Assembly (NCBI GenBank): GCA_024699855.1
Contig: JAMPIQ010000001.1
Coordinates: 13,640,001-13,704,000, forward strand
Source: Aphelenchoides besseyi
Lineage: Eukaryota; Nematoda; Chromadorea; Rhabditida; Aphelenchoididae
Length of the DNA: 64,000 nt
Reading direction: 5' to 3'
Shown: in pieces, positions 33,301 through 43,447 of the stretch
How the letters are laid out: the number at the start of each line of letters is the position of its first letter
How positions within the stretch are numbered: position 1 is the stretch's first letter
Position numbers and translations under genes: made by a program
Notes under the pieces: generated by a model
The model's database searches: none
Told to the model about the DNA's origin: nothing
Seen by the model: only the letters and a program-made list of their open reading frames with translations

Positions 33301-35951
33301 ATCGCCATTGCATCCTGGTAGTTCTCACGCATAAAACGTGGTGAGCCGAAGTGAGTCGATGGCAGAATATGGATTCTTCCAATAGCGCGATCCAGTTTTT
33401 GACCGAGTTTGTTCAGACTTGCGTGCAGTTCATGATAGTGAATTGTTTTTAGTTGCTTTTGGTTCATTCGAATCCATTTTATGCGATCGCTTTCCACTTG
33501 TACATACGAATCCACGACGAACTGTTGGAACAGTTTCTTACCGTAATGAATTCGACTGTTGGAGTTTTTTCGAATGGCCAACCGATAACTATGGAATTCG
33601 GCACGAGTTAATCGGGTTTGCTTGTTTGTGTTTTGTTTGATCATATCAACAGACCAACCAAGTGTGCCTTTCGGAAAGAAGAGCGGATACAACCAAGCAG
33701 TTGCAAATGCACTTAATGAACTGATTCTTCGCGGAGTTGGTTCGTTTTGTAGTTGGATAACCAAAGACATTTCTGGAATATCTCCTGATGCATCAGTTGT
33801 AAACACAGCGCCAATTTCGTCGACAGTTGGTTCATTGAAACGATTGGAATCGTATCCGGGACGCATTTTGAATGCCATTTTTACGTTCTCGACCGGTCTT
33901 CCTGCGTGTTCCTCTTCTTTCATTAAGTCGCTCATCATTATATGCATTTTAGCGTGCGGGTTATGTTCGCGTATTATCTTGTCCAGCAATTCCATTAGTT
34001 CCTTCTTGGTTCCATTCGTTGTGTTCATTCTTCTTTCAACTGCTTCTGCTGGATCAGAGAAGAACAACTGGCCATACTTTCGATCAGCTGCTGCGCTTAC
34101 ACTTTCATCGATCTCGTAACAGATTTGGCCTTGAATTGAAAAGCAGTAAGGACCCGGAGTTGCAAACGATCGCATCTTAACATTGAAGGCGGCGAAACTG
34201 TTTGCGGAGTTATACTTGCGGATGTTGTTCAAAAAGTTGTTCGAGAGTGGGTGTTTACCAGTGAACAGATCATCCAATTCTTGTGGTAATTCAGGTAAGT
34301 CAGGCAACTCAATTTTACCATGATTGCAACAATCGTTGAACGTTTGTTTATTTTCAACTCGTTCTTCTTCAAAATGCAATGCACCGCAAAGACATTCACT
34401 GATCATTTTGCTTAGTTGATGGACCGGGACATCCGCTTGTTTGGATGCGACGTTCAGTTGAATTTGTTTCTGTTGTGCTGTGATTCTCGAAATTTGATGG
34501 TGGGCTGCATCTTTAGCCAATCGTTCAGCTTTCTGTTGGTTTGATTCATTTGAACGTGAATTTTGATGTTGTGCTTTATCTTTACTTAATCGATCAGCTT
34601 TTTGTTGGTCTGATTCATTTGAACGCGAGTCTTGATGTTTAACTTTGTCTTTAGCCAATCGATCTACTTTTTGTTGTTTAGATTCTGCGTCTCGAACGCT
34701 TCTTTGGCGAATATTTTGATCGGATAAACGATTGAATTTTTGTTGATTGGATTCAGAAGCTCGTTTTTTGTTGATGTTGTCACGTTTTTGTTGCAATCGT
34801 TTTGCTCGTTTTTCAGCATCTACTTCGTTTTCTAATACAATTACTTCGGATTGACCCATTGGTTCAGCATTGGCGTTTTGATTGTCAGTACGAATTGACG
34901 AAAACGAAGCCTCCAATGTGTCAAACAGATTCAAACGTTTTGCGAAACCGTCTTCGTTTAATTTTGTTAGAAAAACGCCATTTGAATGTTGATGTGTGTT
35001 CTCGAAGAAGTTTATTGCATTCGAAACAACGTAAGCACCACAATTGCATGTATCATTTTGCAGATCACTTTGGTATCCAATGTCGTTCAAGAACATGTTT
35101 GCATTTGGATTCAAACCCGTCCAATGAGCGAAACATTGACTGTAAATCGAATTGATTAACCTGTAGACACTTTGAGAAACGGGTTTATGAAACGAATCGC
35201 AATAATGCAGAACACAATGATTGCTGAGTGCCTTCTTTTCCATTACTGCCAAAACGTAGTGTCCACAATTTTGAATTGGGATCAACAAATAAGCGTCTTC
35301 GTTTGGAGCGATCGGTGGTTTGACGATGAAATACTTCGACGGATTCGATTCAGCAGAACGGTAGTAGTCGGTCCAAAATGACATCGACATTAAACCAACT
35401 TTCAACGAAGTGTTCGCAATCAAAATCAACAAACCAAACACAATTGATTCGAAATCGATCCACTCACCAACGTTCTCCATGTTCGGTAGTTGCAATCTGG
35501 ACATTTGACATTCGTTGCGAGCAGCTTCACAGAGTTCATTCGGTTGACAATGAGTGCTGAATTTGCTACCCAAAACTTGTTTGATAGTGAGCACCGGTTC
35601 TTGAGTGTCGATAGCGACGAACGACATTTGTTGTGAAATGTCTGGAGAAGCAATCGATTGTGTCTCTGTGGATGTTTCTTGAGCAGTTTCAACGATTTGA
35701 ATTTGTGTTTCTGATGCTTGTGAGTTTTCCGTTAAGTTTGTCATTTGGTTTGTTTTCTCAACCAATTGACTTTGTGCTTGTAATGCTTGTGTGTTTTCAA
35801 TTTCGATTTTTGATCGTGTTTCCGTTTCTGTTGCTTTTGCTGTTTTCTGTTCTGCACGAATTTTACGCATTCGTTCACGGTTCTTACGCCTACGCTCTTC
35901 TTCACGTTCTTTCTTTTCCTCATCTGTCAGCTCAATCTTTCGTTTCGGCAT
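30323..35951 (-). pseudogene. Helitron Rep-helicase with C48-like protease region, unit 3 (one frameshift)
   Basis: The better-preserved copy. One frame of 1254 codons runs from MPKRKIELTDEEKK (35951) through the C48-like region (CGHYVLAVMEK, HYCDSFHK, QNDTCNCGAYV). It continues through four 22-24 residue Gln/Lys-rich repeats, the zinc motif ECLCGALHFEEE and the Rep domain (GLPHIHCLVSL; YLYKYTYKGYDAA). It stops after one extra T at about 32213 (ATTT against ATT in unit 1). The remaining 625 codons (from 32200) encode the PIF1-like helicase with GLGGTGKT and IIWDEAPMAPR and end VHREIFKRL. Total length would be about 1870 residues. Apart from that single base it looks intact, so either the insertion is very recent or it is a sequence error. 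Confidence 0.9.
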
Positions 35952-36036
35952 TTCGTAAGTTTGAGATTTTTATAATGAAAATTCTGATAGTAAACAATTC
36001 TGATAGTAAGCAAATTCTGATTGTAAAGAGATTCTG

Positions 36037-36640
36037 ATGTGGGTGGCTCAGCTGATAAGACAAAGACGGCGTGCCGGACCGCTTTGAATGTCTGTGCCCT
36101 GATAAGACAATCCGACCGGGCCAATCGAATTGAATATAAGACGTGAGGCCCACCAAAGAAACGATGGCCAACGTATGCTTCCTGAAACACAAAAACTCAA
36201 TATCACTAAACAATTGAGAATTGACTTACGATAAAAACCGAAGCTTAAACAGTTTAACGTTCTTAGTGGTCGTCGTCACTTGATGGAACAATAGCCACAC
36301 GTAGACAAAAGACGTTAACCTGAATTTGAATAAAAGATGATAATGCCGCTGAGTTTTCTAAACTTACCGTATACTTTAGCTTCTTTACACGTTGAATGAA
36401 AGCAACAAAATCTGAAAATAATGTTTTGATTGTAATCAGATAAGACCTAAGAAACTTACGTTAACAAATTAGCAATTAAAAGAACCAACACAATTTAGAC
36501 GATAGACGAAAGCAACCAACACTTTAGACGGAAGCAAAAACAAATGGTCTTTCATCAAACGGTCCAAACGGCCGCACACAAAACTTGCATGGAAGAGAGT
36601 GCTCATTCGAAAATAAATGTGCACAAAATCGGTCGATCTC
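36037..36640 (-). pseudogene. captured host gene fragment (membrane protein), unit 3, 5' side
   Basis: The same blocks as at 28010-28612 (VCGRLDRLMKDHLFLLPSK, LTSFVYVWLLFHQV, AIVSLVGLTSYIQFDW), with intron-like GTAAGT...TTTCAG segments at the same places and nearly identical sequence. It sits between the element 5' end and the Rep-helicase start, and may now act as the leader of that transcript. Confidence 0.45.
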
Positions 36641-36936
36641 AGGACACAAACAGACAGACAGACGCTACTCAATTTTATTAATGGGAAAATTAGTGAAGGC
36701 ATTTGGTGGCCTGGTTTCGTCGTGTTTCTTAAATGTGCTTGTGGTCCGGTTAGGTTTCAAAAAACTTTTATTTCCATGCACAAGTTTGTTTTAAGAACAA
36801 AAAGAGCAAGTTGAAATATTGAGATGCGACCGAGATTTTTTCTTTATTAGAACTTGCTCCATCTGTCACGAATAGGAAAACGCTAAGTGTGGATTCGTGT
36901 AGCTGTCGATTGGAAATGATTGGCTGAACAGAAGTT

Positions 36937-39356
36937 CTACAAAAAAGTCTCCGCTTCTTCGTCCTCGTTTTTGACATCGTCAACATCAATACGAAGAGCT
37001 GAGAGCATTGGTGTAACAACATGAGTGTCAACTAGCGTAGTAATGTTCATTTTTTTCAATTCTTCCTTGAGAACTTTTCCTGCTGAAGATCGTGGCAAAT
37101 GTGAGACGATGCGAATTCCACCACGAAGTTGTTTGTGCGGAGCAACAATGGCTGGAACAGAAAAGAGTGTTAGTATTATGGTATTCGGATTGTACCATTA
37201 ACGAATGAACGTAACTGATTGACAGTCTCTTGTTCATTTTCACACTTTCGTAGCACAACATACGCACACGGGACTTCACCAAAACTCTCCATCGGAACAC
37301 CAATAACCGCCGCTTCGAGAACGTTGTCGTTAGTGAGAAGAAGATTCTCCTGAAATACTATGTAAAAGTGAATTCAATCGATCTTACCAATTCCACAGAC
37401 GAAACTTGTAATCCGTTGACTTTGATCACATTTTTGATTCGATCAACCACGTAGAAGAATCCATCCTCATCGAAATAAACGATATCGCCTAATTGATTGT
37501 GTTCATTCCACGGTTCTTGTAACTAACCGGTGTGAAACCATCCATCCGAGTCGATACAATCTGCCGTTGTTTCCGGTTCATTCAAATATCTGATCGATGT
37601 AATCAGCTATTGTGCCTCCAACTTACCCTTTCATTACACATTCCGATCGTAACCACAATTCACCACGCTCACCCGGTCCCTTGATTTCTTCTTTCGTATC
37701 AATGCAAACAACTTTGCATTCGAATCGTGGCAACAACTTCCCGCAACTGTGCATGTGTTTCGTTTCGGAGATCGGCAAATCCAACGGCGATAAGTGACTC
37801 AACGCAACGATCTCGGTTAATCCGTAGCCTGCAACTAAACTGACGACAATTTCAATTTTTGAACTCTAACGCAATGAGAAGATTCTTAAAATAGAGAACG
37901 AAAATGAGTAAGAATACGAACCGTGTACGAAGTTGGTCACATGATTGTATTTCTCTAAAAACATCTGAACTTGTTCCTTGGCAATTGGCGCCGATCCACA
38001 TCTGAAAATGTGTGTAATGAAGTCGAGATTAAGTTCTGGCTGAACTCACAAAACAATTCGAACAGAACTCAAATCGAATGTACCAATCAGACGTTCACTT
38101 TTCAACAAGAATGTAATGATCGATGGAACAAGATTGAGAGTATCGACCTAGAGCGTTCTTTATTACTTGATGTTTAACTAATTCACTTTGTAATCTTCAA
38201 TACAACTCAAAAGTAAGGGCGCTTGAAAACGTTGCATTACAACTGTACGATGGCCGGTTAGAAGACAATAACAAAGAGCCCAGAATCCACTCGCGTGATA
38301 GAAGGGCAAGACGGCGATCGTGCAACGACGGCCGCCGCCTGATTGAGTGATTTTGTCAAAGATGGCTCTAAACTCAGTTTTTACATTTCAATGCTACAAA
38401 CTCACTGCTTGAGAATCTCTGTTTGAACGTTGAAATTTCGATGCGTTAACATAACACACTTTGGTGATCCTCTGAAACAATCAATCCCTTGATTTTCTTC
38501 TATGAAAGACATACGTGGTTCCACTGCTAAGTGGTGTCAACAAAACGTCGTCCTCGGTGAGCTCTTTGTCGGCCTCCAGATCTTCAGCATCCTGAGACAA
38601 CTCCTCCAGCAACTTTTCGAAGTCGATTCCCTCTTGACCGGCCAATTTATCAGCAACAAAAAGTGACATCTAAAAGGTAGTTTAGGCTTCGAGTTTCAAC
38701 GTAGATTACCAATTTCCAGTCTTTGATTGCATACAAAACGGTTTGCAACCTATAAATATGATTAGTGTTAAACTCGACTGTGAGTTTACATTTCGGATGT
38801 TGTGAAGATGCATTTACATTTCGTCTTTTTGATGTAATCGGAAAGTTCGTCTAAATTAAAACTTGTAATTTGTCGGTATTTGATGACGTTACTTGACGTG
38901 AACTCGGGATTAACTCCCGTTTGTGTGGCACCCAAAAGTGCGGCAGCCAAGAAAACGATTGGATAGTGAACACTGTTGGGCATGAAACACAAAACAATGT
39001 CGTCTTTAGCCACTTGATGTTTTTCTTTCAGGTATTTCGCTAAACCGAAAACACGACGACGCATCTCCGTATAAGTGATACTTTCGCCCGTTTCTGCATC
39101 GGTCTAAATGCTTGCATTAGAAGGTCGGCTTTTTGAATTGGCTTACCATCGCTATTTCGTTTCCGTATTCGAGAGCATTGTCAAGGATTTGACGATGAAA
39201 CAAACGCGAAGGCATTTCGACGGTTCGGGAACTTGGAAGCACAACGACGATCTCTGACCACAAGTTCTCGATGTTTATGAACTGAAAACGTTGTAATTCT
39301 TGCTCTTCAACAGCTTTCGAGAATAACTTGGCGCCTACATGCGAAATTGAAACCAA
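36937..39356 (-). CDS. acyl-CoA synthetase / 4-coumarate-CoA ligase-like enzyme
   Basis: An ANL-superfamily adenylating enzyme that activates a carboxylic acid as acyl-AMP and then acyl-CoA. N-terminal blocks are PSRLFHRQILDNALEYGNE, TDAETGESITYTEMRRRVFG and VLCFMPNSVHYPIVFLAAAL. The AMP-binding P-loop region reads LLTPLSSGTTG with SPKC after the intron. Later blocks are VLPFYHASGFWALCYCLLTG, VLCGSAPIAKEQVQMFLEKY, GYGLTEIVALSHLSP, GWFHTGD, VDRIKNVIKVNGLQVSSVEL and LPRSSAGKVLKEELKK, whose final Lys is the catalytic one. It ends EEAETFL at 36937, without a peroxisomal SKL signal. About ten short introns. The start is uncertain: the frame runs into a segment resembling the middle of a related enzyme. 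The substrate cannot be told. Confidence 0.85.
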
Positions 39357-39701
39357 TTTCCCAGACGACTTGCAATTACAATCGACCCACTCAAACGTTT
39401 GAATTGCTCTTTCAACAACTCGGGTCTATTGGCCACGTTTAGAAGATCAGGACTGTAAAGAGAGTTTATTGCGTTCTACGGATTATTATAACAAAGATAT
39501 CACTAAAGAGAAGAATCTAAAAGTTTTAAAAGCAAACATAAACAAAATACCACCGAAAAAATTGTTGATTAGAAATAAACGCAAGAATACAAAAAGAGAT
39601 CGACCAACGGCAAGAATTAGAAGTTTGTTTACGTCTTTTCTCATCTGAACGGAAGTCTCGAATGAACAATTTTTTGAAAAGAATTCAAGTAAAAAACATC
39701 A
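39357..39701 (-). other. remnant of a second adenylating-enzyme copy
   Basis: After an acceptor at about 39455 the minus strand reads PDLLNVANRPELLKEQFKRL and SGSIVIAS. One frame over it continues HVGAKLFSKAVEEQELQRFQ, which is what normally lies in the middle of this enzyme family. It joins straight onto the start of the gene at 36937-39356. It looks like a truncated tandem paralogue, or a misread 5' end of that gene. The remainder is AT-rich spacer. Confidence 0.35.
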
Positions 39702-41081
39702 TTAAGTTTCCATGTGCTCTTCGATTTGACGTTTTGCTGCCGGACCATCTTCGATTTGGTTTCTTTGATCGGTCTCTCTAAAAACAATCGATTAGAGCTA
39801 TAGACCTTAAAGAAACGAGTATTTCTTGTTAATGCTCTTGGAATTCTACTGATTCGAAACTTACGTTTCATCGTGCGGTCGTTTAAGTAAACTGAGCGAA
39901 TTGGACGACTGTTTATCGAAGGGATAGTTGAAAAGAGCAAGATAGGGTTTGACGATCTCTTGAAAATTCAGATTGCAGGCCTGACGTTCCAAATCGTCGA
40001 GAGCCGTCTTCAATCGATCCATGGTCTTCATTGCCGCCAAACTATCGGTGGAGTTTTCGATCGGATGCAACGCGTAGACGTAGGTCATTTTGTTGATGTA
40101 GTACTCAATCATATCGGTCTTAGAAAGTCGGAGGTATAACAAAGAAAATTGAACAGGACTTACGAGAAGATTGATCGGCAAATTGAGGGGGAAAATGTTG
40201 TCGGGAGCAACTGTCCGTCCGATCTGTTTGATTGCTAAGTGTTTCAGTGTTGTACCTGAAAACATAAAGTTTCTATTTTCCCATTTCTCAAACTACCGTT
40301 AATATCCGGTCGAATGAAAACTGCTTGAGCTTGAACTCTTCGATCTTCGGTTTGAACAAACTTCGATGGAGCGGTTTCGGGATAATGAATTCGCTCACTA
40401 CTTCCGAGAATGCCCATTCGTTCGCTGTCGTCGGTCGCTCGAAAGATCCACGGATGTCCTAAACAGTCGAATAGAAAAGCCCATAAATCGACGTGAATAC
40501 CTTGATAGGTCATGATTTGAACATAACGTCGTGGTGGAATCGTAGCAAAAATATAATCTTCTTCCGTCTATAATCATATTTTTAGAATGAATTTGGGCTT
40601 CAAAATTACCGCTCCACGACACCAAATGATATCCACGTTGCGCTGCGACAGATTATAAAATCGGCAGTGAACTTGGTTTTCGCGAACATTCCTTCGACGA
40701 CGATCCTCGATATAAGCGTGAATCTCGGCGTATTCCTTTCGTTCCAATTTGCTCATAAACGCCGGACGAGGAGCGGCGATTCGCGGAAACTGATCGCGTT
40801 CCGGATCCATGAGTAAGCGATCCCACAGCTCCAAGCGTTTGATTAACTTGATCAGTCGACTGTACTTAAATCCCGTGTAACAGATCCATGACAAGAGAAC
40901 GGTTCGAGTTTTTTGATGCTCAACACACTCAAATTCCTGGAAATTAAATTGCCATTGCTGGAAAATGCTCTCCACTTACTTTCACCAACTCTTGAAGTGT
41001 CGTCGGGTCCGCCGTTTTGATTTTGTTCTTATTGATATGCGCCGTCCAGTCGATTGGACAACGATACCAATTCGAGAGTGT
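39702..41081 (-). CDS. vhl-1: VHL tumour-suppressor homologue with N-terminal extension
   Basis: VHL is the substrate-recognition subunit of the elongin-cullin2 ubiquitin ligase that marks prolyl-hydroxylated HIF. The beta domain reads VHCRFYNLSQRNVDIIWCRG, EEDYIFATIPPRRYVQIMTY and, after an intron, GHPWIFRATDD. Tyr98, Tyr112, His115 and Trp117 of the human hydroxyproline pocket appear to be kept; His110 and Ser111 are Met and Thr. The alpha domain starts TLKHLAIKQIGRTVAPDNIF, matching the elongin-C box TLKxxxL. A longer C-terminal tail ends KRQIEEHMET at 39702. The odd part is upstream: the exon with the beta domain continues into about 110 conserved-looking residues (NWYRCPIDWTAHINKNKI, YTGFKYSRLIKLIKRLELWD). 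I do not recognise these. The start codon is unresolved, since a TGA lies just before NWYRC. Confidence 0.8.
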
Positions 41082-41828
41082 TCAGACAAAAACTTGCGAT
41101 TCAATCGAACGAAAAGATCACGATGTTGAAAATCGTTAAACGCGATCCAATGACTTGGAAAGCAGACGAAAAGACTACAAACTCCGACAATGTGCTTCGA
41201 ATCAATGAGCGAAAACTGCGGTTCAACACCGTCGAGTGCATTTGATGAGAAGCTACGCAGCAATAAAACTTTTACAGCTTTGATTCTCGATTGCAAAGGT
41301 CCATGAAAAGCAGCGAACGAAAACACTTCCGCTTTGTCACATGAGTTCGTAAGGTTCGGGAGTTTATCAGTACGCTTATAATGCTAATCAACAACTTAAG
41401 AGTAGAGAAATTTGTATCGCAGAGAAACACTTTCTAATTGAAATCTTTTTTGGTGATTGACTTGTATCCCGCACTGTTTCCTTTCGACCATCGAACTATA
41501 AGCAACTGGTCAAAGCTTATATAATCGTCCGTTTGCTCCACTGACAGATACCAAAATTATCTCGTGTAATGAAGAAACATTGCGTTTTTAAAATCTTTTG
41601 TTTTACCCATGCAACTCATGAGAAATCTGGTCAGCGTGGGAGCATAAGTTGATGCCAAGAAGGACATGCAGCTTTATTACCCGACTGTTTATGAGAAATC
41701 GATTCAAATCGGCGTTAATGACACCAACGAAGTCAAAGGATTCCGAACAAAGTGGAGAAACTGATGTTCAAAGTTCATGCCAATTGTTCTTATTATTGAA
41801 AAACAAATGAACTTTCGATTTTACTAGA
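41082..41828. other. intergenic; no supported gene
   Basis: It contains a 63-codon plus-strand frame (41054-41245). On the other strand is an ATG-led stretch (MHSTVLNRSFRSLIRSTLSE) that looks like a mitochondrial presequence and could be the missing first exon of the VHL-like gene. I found no splice joining them in phase. Confidence 0.35.
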
Positions 41829-42161
41829 ATGGGAAGTCGAATATCAACGCTCAAGGATTATTCAACAGTGATTATCGCCTATTCAGCATCCAAAACTGCA
41901 CTCAACATGTACACTCACGTTCTTTCCATCTCACCGCTTGGTCAACAGCTAATCACGTTGTCCATTTGTCCGGGAGTAAGAAAGTTTCATGTTGATCGAA
42001 ATGATTGTTCGTTGCAGCACGTTCGCACTAAAATGGGAGAGCCCGATGCTCCGCTCTCGACGTCCGACCCCGTGCTTTTGATATTAAAGAACATCGCAGA
42101 AACGACATCTAAAGACTCCGGCAGATACGTGCATCACACCGGAGTCGAGATTCAGCCTTGA
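41829..42161 (+). pseudogene. 3' half of a short-chain dehydrogenase/reductase
   Basis: It contains the catalytic YxxxK (IAYSASKTALNMYTHVLS), then LITLSICPG, an intron (GTAAGA...TTGCAG, about 41976-42018) and HVRTKMGEPDAPLSTSDPV. It ends GRYVHHTGVEIQP at 42161. This is the second half of an SDR, similar to carbonyl-reductase-like members. The Rossmann half with TGxxxGxG is not found upstream. It is likely a 5'-truncated gene, unless a distant exon exists. Confidence 0.6.
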
Positions 42162-42540
42162 AATTGCTTTTACGAAGTTGACGTTTTTCTGCTTTTTTGA
42201 ATTCATATAAATGCATCTTGGCTTTTCGATTAGCCGTTGCAATTGCATTATAGTGGAGATTTTGGTTATACATAAGATCAACAAATCAGATCGTCTTGAT
42301 CAAAGTTGACGCCAGAGATCCCCATTGGTCTCCCATTTCGTTTGCTTCTCAAGAAAAAAGTTTCATGATTTAAACGATTTTGCTTTCTTTCGATATTGTC
42401 TTCAGCATTGAAAAGTAAAAACCAAGATTTATTACAAACAGCAAATTATGCTTAATGGAATGCGATTCAACAGAATGTAGATTCTTTAAAGACAAAATCG
42501 TAGACGTCAATTGTCCTCGTTGACGTCTGGTTCATTCGGC
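42162..42540. other. intergenic between two convergent genes
   Basis: No frame with support. It contains the 3' ends of the SDR fragment and the GATA gene. Confidence 0.4.
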
Positions 42541-43447
42541 TTATACGAAAGATCTCGAATTACTCGGAGACGATAACTGAAATTGAACATCGAAAACTCA
42601 GAGTATCCTTAAGACATACCATATTGTGTTCTGGGTTGACAAAGAAGTTTTCGGAGTCGGTCGATTGTTGCGGATTGCGGGTTCGTCGCATGATGCCACG
42701 TGCTTGCAACTTTTCCGGTCGACTTCGACCGTTTTTACGGTAATACAAATTGCAGGCACTGAAAGAAAAAGTTCATTATCGAAATAAAACAGTCCGAACT
42801 TACTTGCACTCCACCTCTCCTTTATGATTACGACGCCACAAAGTCGTTTTGACTGCTCGACAGTTTGAGCAAACAGAGTTCTGGTGGCAGTTTTGGGTGA
42901 CTTTCTTTTTGATCGTTTTCGTTGGCTGGTTGATGACGTTCTTTCGACCGGAAGATGTAGACTTAGGCTTGTGACCATTTGATGGATAGCCGTTGCTTGC
43001 TGTCTGGTTCAACAAATATCCATCCGTTGTCGTTGGTACAGGTGGATAAGTGTCCCAATCGGTCATGAAGAACTCGTTAAAATTCTCCACAGAGAGGTCA
43101 TCCAAATCTCTGTTGTTCGATTGTTGACAATCAGATTCGAACGGCCATTGAGTTTGAAGTGATGATTCCAACTGATACTCATAAGGAGGAATCGGGTGGT
43201 AATCATGATGTGGATACTGCGCTTGGAAGTGTTGATTTTGATCGTATGCAAAACCATATTGGTTCGGCATCCCATCAGATGTTGGTACAAAACCATAGGG
43301 TTGATTGCTTGGAGGACTAAAATACAAGTTCTATGGGAAAAAGTAATGGTGTGCTTACGAGTAATCAATGGCCAGAGCCTGTCCAACATTGTTGTTTTCC
43401 ATATAACCGCCATACGATGACGGAGCCATGAGCTGATCGTCGGCCAT
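42541..43447 (-). CDS. GATA-type zinc-finger transcription factor
   Basis: One GATA finger reads CSNCRAVKTTLWRRNHKGEV followed by ECNACNLYYRKNGRSRPEKL, that is C-x2-C-x17-C-x2-C, with a basic tail QARGIMRRTRNPQ. The finger is split by an intron (about 42760-42804) that joins in phase. The Asn in NACNLYY, where most GATA factors have Gly, recalls the fast-evolving nematode END/MED/ELT group. The N-terminus (MADDQLMAPSSYGGYMENNN) is rich in Asn, Tyr, Gln and Pro and probably serves activation. The start at 43447 follows a TTTCAG acceptor, so a 5' untranslated or trans-spliced exon is likely. The last intron (about 42577-42620) gives the end NMLSSPSNSRSFV. About 250 residues. Confidence 0.85.

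Larger units (their letters stand above)
28996..36686 (-). mobile_element. Helitron unit 3 (autonomous type, 7.7 kb)
   Basis: The second full-length unit, same orientation and organisation as unit 1. Its 3' end (left, 28996) directly abuts the miniature unit. Its 5' end on the element strand starts TCCCATTAATAAAA and meets host DNA at 36687. Parts of it are essentially identical to unit 1 over several hundred bases (for example about 31490-32210 against 23540-24280). Other parts differ at many mostly third-codon positions (for example 30560-31100 against 22610-23150). Confidence 0.87.
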
